Below are positions 54,845 to 62,792 of a DNA stretch of 64,000 bases, one piece after another. Position numbers and translations under genes: made by a program. Under the pieces are notes generated by a model that made no database searches, was not told the DNA's origin, and saw only the letters and a list, made by a program, of their open reading frames with translations. This stretch comes from Methylosinus sp. PW1 (GTDB taxonomy: Bacteria > Pseudomonadota > Alphaproteobacteria > Rhizobiales > Beijerinckiaceae). The DNA lies in the NCBI RefSeq assembly GCF_000745215.1, contig NZ_JQNK01000008.1, positions 558,001 through 622,000 on the forward strand, read 5' to 3'. Each line of letters opens with the position of its first letter. The first letter of the stretch is position 1.

Positions 54845-55054
54845 ATGATCGACGACCAGGATGAGCGTCCGCGCGCCGGAGTGGGAAGCGGCAAGACCGT
54901 CTCGCATGAGATCGGCCAGCCCCTGGACGCGCTCTCGGTCGCCGAATTCGACGCGCGCATCGCGCTGCTGCGCGCCGAGATCGAGCGGCTGGAGCAGGCG
55001 CGCGCCGCCAAGGCGGCCTCGCTCGCCGCCGCCGACGCGTTTTTCAAGAAATAG
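54845..55054 (+). CDS. DUF1192 family protein
   Basis: A 69-residue protein from ATG 54845. The conserved C-terminal part reads [22 protein letters not shown] then [16 protein letters not shown], a short coiled coil typical of DUF1192. Function unknown; SlyX-like proteins share this look. It is divergent from ppdK and 100 bp upstream of tsaD. Confidence 0.85.
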   Translation: MIDDQDERPRAGVGSGKTVSHEIGQPLDALSVAEFDARIALLRAEIERLEQARAAKAASLAAADAFFKK

Positions 55055-55154
55055 ATCGGCGATTTGCTTTGCCGGGCCGCGCGCCTATAGGTTGGCGCCT
55101 GTTTTCGCTCCCGCCGGCAGGGCGATTCGTCCGCCGGCGCTCAAGGACTCGTCC

Positions 55155-56216
55155 ATGCGCGTTCTCGGCATTGAAACCACCTGCGACGAGACGGCGGTCG
55201 CCGTCGTGGCGTCGCGCATCGGCGGCGATGGCGGCGACATTCTCTCCAATGAGGTGATGAGCCAGATCGCCCAGCATGCGGCCTATGGCGGCGTCGTGCC
55301 GGAGATCGCCGCCCGAGCGCATATCGATGTGCTGGAGCGGCTGATCGTCCGCGCGCTGGATACGGCGGGAACCGACATCGCCGGCGTCGACGCCATAGCG
55401 GCCTCGGCCGGGCCGGGCCTCATCGGCGGCATTCTCGTCGGCCTCACGGCGGCCAAGGCGCTGGCGCTCGCCGCCGACAAGCCCTTCATCGCCGTCAATC
55501 ACCTCGAGGCGCATGCGCTCACCGGCCGCCTGACCGAGCGGCTGGACTTCCCCTATCTCGCTCTGCTGGTTTCCGGCGGCCATACGCAGCTCGTCGCCGT
55601 AATGGGCGTCGGCGATTACAAGCGGCTCGGCTCGACGGTCGATGACGCGGCCGGCGAGGCCTTCGACAAGGTCGCCAAAATGCTCGGCCTTCCCTATCCC
55701 GGCGGCCCGCATATCGAGCGTCTGGCGGAGGAGGGCGATCCGGCCCGCTTCGATTTTCCGCGGCCCATGTTCGGCCGCGAGGGGGCGGATTTCTCGCTCT
55801 CCGGCCTCAAGACCGCGGTGCGCCAGGAGATCGCCCGGATCGGAACGCCGACCGAGCGCGACGTCGCCGATCTCGCCGCCTCCTTCCAGGCGGCGATCGT
55901 GGATGTTCTGGTCGATCGCGTGCGCTCCGGCCTGCGCATCTTCACGCAGAATGGCGGCCAGCCCAATGGCCTCGTCATCGGCGGCGGCGTCGGCGCCAAT
56001 GGCGCGATCCGCCGCGCGCTCACCCGCCTCTGCGCCGAGACCGGCTTGCGCTTCGTCTCGCCGCCGCCGGGGCTGTGCTCGGACAATGGCGCCGTGGTGG
56101 CCTGGGCCGGGCTCGAGCGCTTTGCGCGCGGCATGACCGATGATCTGACCTTCGCCGCCCGCCCGCGCTGGCCGCTCGACGCCAACGCCGGCGTGCTGCA
56201 CCACGGCAAAGCCTGA
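55155..56216 (+). CDS. tsaD: tRNA threonylcarbamoyladenosine biosynthesis protein TsaD
   Basis: Catalytic subunit (with TsaB/E) transferring threonylcarbamoyl to A37 of tRNA. The 353-residue ASKHA protein starts at ATG 55155: [18 protein letters not shown]. It has metal ligands in NHLEAHA (residues about 115-121), [12 protein letters not shown] and the later DVRPDNGAV-like region [13 protein letters not shown]. It is followed by the PLD-like and gpsA genes on the same strand; tsaD-gpsA linkage is common in this group. Confidence 0.97.
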   Translation: MRVLGIETTCDETAVAVVASRIGGDGGDILSNEVMSQIAQHAAYGGVVPEIAARAHIDVLERLIVRALDTAGTDIAGVDAIAASAGPGLIGGILVGLTAAKALALAADKPFIAVNHLEAHALTGRLTERLDFPYLALLVSGGHTQLVAVMGVGDYKRLGSTVDDAAGEAFDKVAKMLGLPYPGGPHIERLAEEGDPARFDFPRPMFGREGADFSLSGLKTAVRQEIARIGTPTERDVADLAASFQAAIVDVLVDRVRSGLRIFTQNGGQPNGLVIGGGVGANGAIRRALTRLCAETGLRFVSPPPGLCSDNGAVVAWAGLERFARGMTDDLTFAARPRWPLDANAGVLHHGKA

Positions 56217-56243
56217 GCGGGCGATGCTTTCGGCGGGGCGGAG

Positions 56244-56789
56244 ATGAAGCGGCTCTTGCTGGCCGCGGCGGCGACCTTCTCGGTTCCGCCGCAGCCCGGC
56301 GGCCTGCTGTCGCAGGAGCCGCTCGCCGTCGGCGTTCGCGTCTTCTATGGACCGCGCCCCGGCTTCGAGGATCTCGATCTGCGCCTCATCGGCGGCGCCA
56401 AAAAATCCATCGATATGGCCGCCTATGTCCTCACCGATCGCGCGGTGATCTCGGCGCTGGGCGCCGCCGCCATGCGCGGCGTGCGCGTGCGCATCTATCT
56501 CGATGGCGAGGAGCGCGGCGGCCTCAGCCCGGCCATAGAGGCCATAGCGGCGGCGCGCAACATGCAGATCAAGCGCAAGGGCCGTTCGCGCGATCTGATG
56601 CATTTGAAGTCTTATCAGGTAGATGGCCGGGCGCTGCGCAGCGGCTCGGCCAATTTTTCGGTCTCGGGCGCCGAATTCCAGGACAATGACCTCATATTGA
56701 TCGAGAGCCCGGCCGCGGTCGAGCAATTCGAGGAGACCTTCGAGCGGCTATGGGCGCGTTCGGACAATCAAAAGATCGGGATGCGATGA
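56244..56789 (+). CDS. Phospholipase D-like (single HKD) protein
   Basis: A 181-residue secreted or membrane-linked PLD-superfamily protein. The N-terminus MKRLLLAAAATFSVPP is a short signal-like segment. The HKD motif is HLKSYQVD followed by LRSGSANFSVSG. A single motif indicates a Nuc-type dimer, which would be a nuclease or phosphodiesterase. IDMAAYVLTDRAVISALGAAAMRGVRVRIYLDG is the N-terminal Rossmann-like core. Its stop overlaps the gpsA ATG (ATGA). Confidence 0.85.
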   Translation: MKRLLLAAAATFSVPPQPGGLLSQEPLAVGVRVFYGPRPGFEDLDLRLIGGAKKSIDMAAYVLTDRAVISALGAAAMRGVRVRIYLDGEERGGLSPAIEAIAAARNMQIKRKGRSRDLMHLKSYQVDGRALRSGSANFSVSGAEFQDNDLILIESPAAVEQFEETFERLWARSDNQKIGMR

Positions 56790-57778
56790 CGAGCGAGGAG
56801 AAGATCGCCGTGCTGGGCGCCGGCGCCTGGGGAACGGCGCTCGCCAATGTGGCCGCGACCGGGCGCGACAGAGTCGCGCTCTGGGGCCATGATCCCGCCC
56901 ATATCGCCGCTCTTTCGCGTGACCGCGAGAACCGCGCCTATTTGCCCGGCCTGCCGCTGGCGGCGGGCGTCGCGCCTTCCGCCGATTTCGAGGCCGTGGC
57001 GGGGGCCGGCGTCGTGCTCTCCGTCGTTCCGGCGCAGGCGATGCGCGAAGTGGCGCGGCGCTTTCGCGACATTCTCGCGCCTGGAACGGCTTTCGTCATC
57101 TGCTCCAAGGGCATAGAGCGCGGCACGCGGCGCTTCATGAGCGAGGTGGCGGCGCAGGAGTTGCCGCAGGCGAATATCGCCATTCTCTCCGGCCCGAGCT
57201 TCGCCGCCGATGTCTGCCGCGGCCTGCCGACGGCGGTGACGCTCGCCGCGCGCGACGAGGCGCTGGCCAAGCGCCTCTGCGAGACATTGTCGACGCGCGC
57301 CTTCCGCCTCTATCGCTCCACCGATGTGCTGGGCGTCGAAATCGGCGGCGCGGCGAAGAATGTGCTCGCCATCGCCAGCGGCATGGCGGCAGGCAGGGCG
57401 CTCGGCGCCAGCGCCGGCGCCGCGCTGATCGCGCGCGGCTTCGCCGAGCTGACGCGCCTCGGCCGCGCCTATGGCGTCAATCAGGAAACTTTGATGGGCC
57501 TCTCCGGCCTCGGCGATCTCGTGCTCACCTGCGGCTCGGCGCAATCGCGCAATTTCGCCCTGGGCGCGGCGCTGGGACGCGGCGAGGCGCCGCTGGAGGC
57601 CGCCCATGGCAAGCTCGCCGAGGGCGCCTTCACCGCCTCGGCGTTGGTCGCCATGGCGAGGGAGCGCGGCGTCGAAATGCCGATCGCCGAGGCTGTGGAT
57701 GCGATATTGTCGGGCGCGATCGGCGTCGATCAGGCGATAGAGGCGCTGCTGATGCGGCCGTTGAGAGCGGAGGCTTGA
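56786..57778 (+). CDS. gpsA: Glycerol-3-phosphate dehydrogenase [NAD(P)+]
   Basis: Makes sn-glycerol-3-phosphate for phospholipids from dihydroxyacetone phosphate. The 330-residue protein begins at ATG 56786 with nucleotide loop LGAGAWGTALANVAATGR (residues 10-27). VICSKGIERGT, AILSGPSFAADVCRGLPTAVTLA, and GGAAKNVLAIASGMAAG with the catalytic Lys follow, then GLGDLVLTCGSAQSRN. The start overlaps the PLD-like gene stop. Confidence 0.96.
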   Translation: MTSEEKIAVLGAGAWGTALANVAATGRDRVALWGHDPAHIAALSRDRENRAYLPGLPLAAGVAPSADFEAVAGAGVVLSVVPAQAMREVARRFRDILAPGTAFVICSKGIERGTRRFMSEVAAQELPQANIAILSGPSFAADVCRGLPTAVTLAARDEALAKRLCETLSTRAFRLYRSTDVLGVEIGGAAKNVLAIASGMAAGRALGASAGAALIARGFAELTRLGRAYGVNQETLMGLSGLGDLVLTCGSAQSRNFALGAALGRGEAPLEAAHGKLAEGAFTASALVAMARERGVEMPIAEAVDAILSGAIGVDQAIEALLMRPLRAEA

Positions 57779-57813
57779 GCTTTCGTTGACGGCTCGATGC
57801 AATCTTCTCGCCG

Positions 57814-59370
57814 ATGCGAAATGAGCCGAAAGTCGCGCCCCCTCCCCAACCCTCCCCCGCTTCGCAGGAGAGGGAGCAGATTCCGCGGGTCATAGACGTT
57901 GCGCGTAACGTCGCCGCCCCCCTCTCCCGCAAAGCGGGGGAGGGTGAGGGAGGGGGCCTCGGCCGCTATCGCTCGATCCTCATCGCCCTCACCTTCATCG
58001 GCGCCGCCCTTCGCCTCTACGCCGCGCAGGGCGATCTCTGGCTCGATGAAATTTGGACGCTGCACCTGCTCGAGCGGGCGCATTCCTTCGGCGATGTCTT
58101 CATCGGCCTGCATCACGACAATAATCACGTCGCCAATTCCGCCTGGCTCTATCTCATAGGCCCGAACGCGCCGGTTCCGCTGATGCGATTGGCGGCAGTC
58201 GTGCTCGGAACTTTGGCCATTCCCGCCGCCGTTGCCGCCAGCCGCCGCTATTGCGACGCGGCCGGCCTCATCGCCGCTTTCGTCTTCGCGACCTCCTATT
58301 TCTTCGTCCATTACGGCTCGGAGGCGCGCGGCTATGCCGGCATGACGCTCGCCGTGCTGCTGGCCTATGGTCTCGTGGACGCCATTCTGGTCGAGGGCGC
58401 CTCTTGCCGACGCCTGCTGGCGCTGGCGGCGGCGATCGGCTTCGGGACCTTCTGCCATCTCACCATGATCGAGGCGAGCGGCGCGCTGGCGCTGACGGCG
58501 TTGCTGCGCTTTCGCAGCAGCACTCTCGGCCGGGCGGTCGCCATAGGGGCTGTCGCAGGGCTCGCCAGCCTTCCGGCTCTGTTCTGCTTCGCCTATGGCG
58601 CGCTGGCGCCGGATTTTCAGGTCGGGGCCATGGTTCCGCTGAGCCAGGCGATCTTCGCCGAGGGCGTCGCGGGAATGGCGCGGGCGACCTTGGGCTTTCC
58701 GCGCGGAGGCAATGATTTCGTCCTTCTCGGCGCCGCGGGTCTGCTCGCCGTCGGCCTGCTGGCGGTTCTGCCGGCGGAGCGGCGGGTCTTCCCGGCCATC
58801 GCCGTCTTCGGCCTGCCGCTGCTGCATATGGCCGCCGGCCTGCCGAGCCAGCAATATCCGCGCTTTCATTCGACCGCGGCGATCGGCCTCGCGCTGCTCG
58901 CGGCCGAAGGCTGCGCCGCCCTTTGGCGCGCCGGCGCGTGGCGGCGCGTGGCGGCGGCGGTCCTGCTTCTCGCCTTCGCACTCGGCGGCGCCGCGCAGCT
59001 CGCCGATTTCTACCGCGACGGCCGCGGTCATTACGCCGATGCGGTGACGATCATGGCCGAGCGCAAGGAGGCGCCCTTTGCCGTCGATTTCGCGCGCGGC
59101 GAGACCAGAGCCGTCGTCGCCTATCACGCCCGCAAGCTGGGCGTCGTCGCGACGATGGTCTCGCCGGCCGAATGGTGCGCGACGCCGCCGGCCTTTCTGC
59201 TGGTGGTCGATCTGCCCGATTCACAGGCGGAACATGCCGAGCGGCGCTCCGCCGGCCCGCAGGAGTGTCGCGCGGACTTCTTGCGGCGGGGATATTTCCC
59301 GGCCTCGGGCCTCTCGGGTTTCGCCTGGACGCTCTATGAGCGTGAGGAGATCACAAAGTCGGCGCGATGA
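57814..59370 (+). CDS. GT39-like membrane glycosyltransferase with repeat-encoded N-terminus
   Basis: A 518-residue multi-pass membrane protein. The first membrane helix (SILIALTFIGAALRLYA) is followed by DLWLDEIWTLHLLE with the Asp-Glu pair of GT-C (GT39/PMT-like) enzymes and HHDNNHVANSAWLYL. Eight to nine more helices and a soluble C-terminal part follow. Such enzymes transfer sugars from polyprenyl phosphate in the periplasm. The only ATG/GTG/TTG in frame before the Asp-Glu motif is ATG 57814, so about 40 of the first 50 residues are read from a family A repeat (residues such as PPPQPSPASQERE and LSRKAGEGEGGG). Lies 36 bp after gpsA and convergent with DUF2865. Confidence 0.78.
   Translation: MRNEPKVAPPPQPSPASQEREQIPRVIDVARNVAAPLSRKAGEGEGGGLGRYRSILIALTFIGAALRLYAAQGDLWLDEIWTLHLLERAHSFGDVFIGLHHDNNHVANSAWLYLIGPNAPVPLMRLAAVVLGTLAIPAAVAASRRYCDAAGLIAAFVFATSYFFVHYGSEARGYAGMTLAVLLAYGLVDAILVEGASCRRLLALAAAIGFGTFCHLTMIEASGALALTALLRFRSSTLGRAVAIGAVAGLASLPALFCFAYGALAPDFQVGAMVPLSQAIFAEGVAGMARATLGFPRGGNDFVLLGAAGLLAVGLLAVLPAERRVFPAIAVFGLPLLHMAAGLPSQQYPRFHSTAAIGLALLAAEGCAALWRAGAWRRVAAAVLLLAFALGGAAQLADFYRDGRGHYADAVTIMAERKEAPFAVDFARGETRAVVAYHARKLGVVATMVSPAEWCATPPAFLLVVDLPDSQAEHAERRSAGPQECRADFLRRGYFPASGLSGFAWTLYEREEITKSAR
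57836..57957. repeat. Intergenic-type palindromic repeat, family A, lying inside an ORF
   Basis: The arms CCCCCTCCCCAACCCTCCCC and GGGGGAGGGTGAGGGAGGGG are the same as at 37435-37557 and 26485-26608, with GCTTCGCAGGAGAGGGAGCA and CCTCTCCCGCAAAGC inside. In this copy the reading frame passes through both arms without stop. Confidence 0.9.
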
Positions 59371-60457
59371 CGCGCACGCGCTTCTTGACGCCGTCGGCGC
59401 CGACGATCTCGCGCGTCGTCTCATGCGCGTCGACCGGGCGCTTCTCCGGCTGCGTCGCCTCCGTGGCGGGGAGATTGGGCGAGACCGCGCCCCGCGCCGT
59501 GCGCGCGATGACCGGCCGCGACATTTCTTCCGCCTTTTCCGCCGAGACGACGAGATCGCCCTTGTTGCGCTCGGCCAGCAGGCGCTCCGCCTCGGCGAGC
59601 GTCTCCGCCCAGCTGCGGCCGGGCGGCCGGCAGGAGCAGGTCGGATCATAGCTCTTGGTGAATTTCAGCGCATTGGGATGGTCGCCATAGGCCTCGCCAT
59701 CCATCGACACTGCGGTCTCTATGTCGCGCGAGGGCGAGCGCGTGTAGAGCGTCACTTCCACATTGGGGCATTGCGCCCGGCACAATTCCTGGAGATCGGC
59801 GAGATTGGCGCGCCGCGCCGAATAGCTGATGGGGAAGAAGCCGCCGTCGCAGGCGCGCACGCAGACCGCCAGCGAGCCGCCGCGCGCGACAGGGCCGCCA
59901 TTATCGTCCTCGCCGCGATCCTGCTGCCCGTCGAGAGGCAGCTCGCGGACAGGCGTCGGCTCCTCTTCCTGCGACCCGAACAGCTCCTCGAAAATATTGC
60001 GCTGACGGGAGGCGACGCGCACCGGCTGCTGCGGCTGCCGGCATTGCTGATCGAAGCGCGCCTGCAGCGCCTGCCGCGGGCCGTCGCCGGAATTCTGCTG
60101 GAGCGCGGCGAGATTGGAGCGCATCTGCGCAATGCGGCCGTTGATCGCGCCGCATTGCGGCGGCGGCGCATTGCCGAAGAAGAGAAACTGCTGCCGGTCG
60201 CAGCCGATGGAACGCCCATAGGCGACCGTGCGGTCGATCTCCTTCTGCTGGGTGGTGGCGGCGGCGCGATAGCGGGCCGAGGCGCTATTATTGCCGGCGG
60301 CGGCGATCTGCGCGCGCAAATTGTCGCAATAGGCCGATTGCGCCATCGCCTGCGCAGAGAGCAGGGCGGCGGCGGCGGCGAGAACGAGCGCGCCCGCGAG
60401 GCGCCGCAACGGCCCCTTCTGGGAAAGCGTCTTCCGAATGATATGTTTCGCCGACAT
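59351..60457 (-). CDS. DUF2865 domain-containing protein
   Basis: A 368-residue exported protein from ATG 60455-60457. A signal peptide (LRRLAGALVLAAAAALLSAQAMA) precedes SAYCDNLRAQIAAAG. The DUF2865 core holds FPISYSARRANLADLQELCRAQCPN and EVTLYTRSPSRDIETAVS. The paired cysteines VCVRACDGG suggest disulfides in the periplasm. The C-terminal part is Thr/Pro-rich. Function unknown; it is common in Hyphomicrobiales. Its 3' end overlaps the convergent GT39-like gene by 20 bp. Confidence 0.88.
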   Translation of the reverse strand: MSAKHIIRKTLSQKGPLRRLAGALVLAAAAALLSAQAMAQSAYCDNLRAQIAAAGNNSASARYRAAATTQQKEIDRTVAYGRSIGCDRQQFLFFGNAPPPQCGAINGRIAQMRSNLAALQQNSGDGPRQALQARFDQQCRQPQQPVRVASRQRNIFEELFGSQEEEPTPVRELPLDGQQDRGEDDNGGPVARGGSLAVCVRACDGGFFPISYSARRANLADLQELCRAQCPNVEVTLYTRSPSRDIETAVSMDGEAYGDHPNALKFTKSYDPTCSCRPPGRSWAETLAEAERLLAERNKGDLVVSAEKAEEMSRPVIARTARGAVSPNLPATEATQPEKRPVDAHETTREIVGADGVKKRVRVIAPTL

Positions 60458-60651
60458 TGGTCCTATATTTCGCGATTCGAAAGGCGAGGCGCCGCGGGCC
60501 GGCGAATCCGAAACCGTCGAGCTCGAGACCATATCGGCCATATCATCCGTCCGATCAATCGGCGCGCGATTGTCGCGAGCTTCTTGTCGCGAACAAGGCG
60601 CATCACGACATTTGTCGAGGGAATTTCCTGGCGCTCTGGAGGAACGCAGTT

Positions 60652-61176
60652 ATGAAGCCGTCCAAATTCGTCCTGTCCGCTCTCATCGCCTCGGGGCTCG
60701 TCGCCGCTCTCGGCGCAGCGCCCGCCCGGGCCGACGGGCCGGATCTGATCTTTCGCAAGTCCACCGACTTCAAGCTGCTGACGCCCAACGATAAATTGGC
60801 GACCTATGTGCTCGACGATCCCGATATAGACGGGGTGGCCTGCTATTACACCGTGCATGAGAAGGGCGGCGTCGCGGGAATGTTCGGCGTCGCGGAGCAG
60901 ACCTCCGATGTGTCGCTGTCCTGCCGTCAATATGGGCCGGTGAAATTCAAGGAGAAATTCGGTCAGGGCGACGAAGTGTTCAGCGAGCGCCGCTCGGCGC
61001 TGTGGAAGCGCCTGCATATCGTCCGCGGCTGCGACGCCAAGCACAATGCGCTGGTTTATATGGCCTATTCGGACCGGCTGATCGAAGGCTCGCCGGAGAA
61101 CTCCACCTCGGGCGTGCCGATCCAGCCCTGGGGCGCCGGCGATGTCGCGCAATGCGGCGAGTTCTTGAAAAAATGA
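60652..61176 (+). CDS. creA: CreA family protein
   Basis: A 174-residue periplasmic protein from ATG 60652 (GGAGGAA upstream). A signal peptide runs to ARA (residue about 27). The CreA pattern follows: DLIFRKSTDFKLLTPNDKLATYVLDDPDIDGVACYYT, GVAEQTSDVSLSCRQYGPV, then SLLWKRLHIVR-like LWKRLHIVRGCDAKHNALVYMAYSDRLIEGSPENS. E. coli CreA is of unknown function. Convergent with the small secreted gene at 61206. Confidence 0.93.
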   Translation: MKPSKFVLSALIASGLVAALGAAPARADGPDLIFRKSTDFKLLTPNDKLATYVLDDPDIDGVACYYTVHEKGGVAGMFGVAEQTSDVSLSCRQYGPVKFKEKFGQGDEVFSERRSALWKRLHIVRGCDAKHNALVYMAYSDRLIEGSPENSTSGVPIQPWGAGDVAQCGEFLKK

Positions 61177-61205
61177 CGCGGCGGCGGGCCTGCGCCCGCC
61201 CACGC

Positions 61206-61541
61206 TCAATCGCTGCAGGAGACGACGGCGGCTTCCGCCGTCAAGGGCTTGCGCGCCGAGGCCGGGCCGATCGCCGAGGTCACATCGTCGGCGCGGCCGA
61301 AGGCCACCGCGGGGCCGTGGCCATGCGACTCGCACCAGCTGTCGGCGACGATCTTCCCGCAATCTTTCTTCTGCGTGATGCATTCGACGACGCCATAGCC
61401 TTCGTGGCCGGAAATCAAATAGACGTTCTTCGGCGCCTCGACGGCGCGGGCTCCGCCCTGGGCCGCCGCGAGCAGCAATCCGCCCAGCAGCGGAATGGCG
61501 AGACGCGGGAGAACGAGACGCTGAAATTCGGTGGAGAACAT
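61206..61541 (-). CDS. Hypothetical small secreted protein
   Basis: A 111-residue protein from ATG 61539-61541. A signal peptide (LAIPLLGGLLLAAAQGGARA) precedes VYLISGHEGYGVVECITQKKDCGKIVADSWCESHG. There are four or more Cys in a short mature domain, so disulfides are likely. A second Cys near the end (VVSCSD) is present. I do not recognise a characterised family. Convergent with creA. Confidence 0.75.
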   Translation of the reverse strand: MFSTEFQRLVLPRLAIPLLGGLLLAAAQGGARAVEAPKNVYLISGHEGYGVVECITQKKDCGKIVADSWCESHGHGPAVAFGRADDVTSAIGPASARKPLTAEAAVVSCSD

Positions 61542-61685
61542 CGGGGGCACGCCTCGCGCGGGGACGCTCATTCGCCTCACCGCGCCGGCTCCTGGTTTAT
61601 GCGATCGCAGTTAAGGCGCGGTTAAGTCCGCGCCGATTTGGGTAAGAGACGTCGAGGGCGCGACCATTCACGCCCGCGTCGCCGT

Positions 61686-62084
61686 TCAGCGAATGTCGTA
61701 TTCCGCGTCCACCTCGACGCCCAGCGCGGTGACGAGGCGGTTGGTCTCCGAGGCCATGCCGACGATGGCGAGCAGCTCGTTGAACTCCGCCTCGGTCATG
61801 CCCTTGGCGCGCGCGCTCGCCGTATGGGAGTGGATGCAATAGCTGCAGCCATGCGCGATGGAGACGGCGATATAGATCATCTCCTTCACCTTGGGGTCCA
61901 GGACGCCCGGTCCCATCACCGCCTTTATGCTCTCCCATGTGCGTTTCAGCGTCGCCGGATCATGCGCGAGGGCGCGCCAGAAATTATTGACGAAATCGCT
62001 TTTGCGCGTCGCGCGAATATCGTCGAAGACGGCGCGGGCTTCGTCCGAGAGCTCGTCGTCGCCGAGCAGCGTCACAGTGGCCAT
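61686..62084 (-). CDS. Carboxymuconolactone decarboxylase / AhpD-like protein
   Basis: A 132-residue AhpD-fold protein from ATG 62082-62084 with GAGGAAAA before it. The redox pair is in GCSYCIHSHTASARAKG (Cys80, Cys83, His87), fitting the CxxCxxxH motif of alkylhydroperoxidase-like members. VLDPKVKEMIYIAVSIAHG precedes it. It could reduce peroxides using a dithiol, but the physiological reductant is unknown. Cytoplasmic. A peroxidase-related annotation is more likely than true decarboxylase. Confidence 0.88.
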   Translation of the reverse strand: MATVTLLGDDELSDEARAVFDDIRATRKSDFVNNFWRALAHDPATLKRTWESIKAVMGPGVLDPKVKEMIYIAVSIAHGCSYCIHSHTASARAKGMTEAEFNELLAIVGMASETNRLVTALGVEVDAEYDIR

Positions 62085-62170
62085 TTTTTCCTCGCTTCGT
62101 CGCACATTCGCATTCGGCCTATCATAGCGGCGGCGCGCGCGGCGCGCATGTTTCGAGATGGGGTGGAAAA

Positions 62171-62665
62171 ATGTCGAATGCATCGGCTCGGAGCGCGTCG
62201 GCTGCGCTCGTCGTCGCGCTTGTGGGGGTGGCGTCGCCGGCGGCGGCGCAGCAGGGGCGCATTTGGAGCTTCTCTCTCGACGAGGCGAAGCCGCCGATGG
62301 CATTTCTCAACTATGGCGTTCCCGAAACGGATGATTCCCTCGGCGGCTTTCATTGCGACGCCCATAGCGGCGCGACGACGCTGTTCATCTCCGAAACCGA
62401 CGGCAAGCAGAAGGCCGGCAAGGCCGCGACGGCGATTTTGGCGGTCGGCGACGCGCAGACGAAGGTCGCGGGAAAGCTCGTGCCGAATGAGGAGGCGGGC
62501 GTTCCGAGCTTCGAAGGGCGGGTCGCCGCTGATGATCCGATCTTCGCCGCCATGGCGCGCGGGGAGACGCTCATCGTGACGATCGGCGGCTCGAAACAAT
62601 CCGCGCCGCTGAAAGGCGCAGCGGAGAAGATCGGCAAATTCGTCGAGGCCTGCAAGAAAAAGTGA
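62171..62665 (+). CDS. Hypothetical secreted protein
   Basis: A 164-residue protein with signal peptide (SAALVVALVGVASPAAAQ). The mature part GRIWSFSLDEAKPPMAFLNYG, then DSLGGFHCDAHSGATTLFIS and VEACKKK at the end, has two Cys that could pair. Resembles uncharacterised periplasmic proteins of alphaproteobacteria. Divergent from the AhpD-like gene. Function unknown. Confidence 0.72.
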   Translation: MSNASARSASAALVVALVGVASPAAAQQGRIWSFSLDEAKPPMAFLNYGVPETDDSLGGFHCDAHSGATTLFISETDGKQKAGKAATAILAVGDAQTKVAGKLVPNEEAGVPSFEGRVAADDPIFAAMARGETLIVTIGGSKQSAPLKGAAEKIGKFVEACKKK

Positions 62666-62792
62666 GCGCCGCGACCTTCGTCGCGCTCGCTCGCCGTGGT
62701 TTTCAAGGGGCGCACTGGAAAGGAGCCCGCTGTCTCGACAGGGCCGATAAAATCGTTATAATCTATCGGCTTTGTATATTGTAGGCTCCGAC

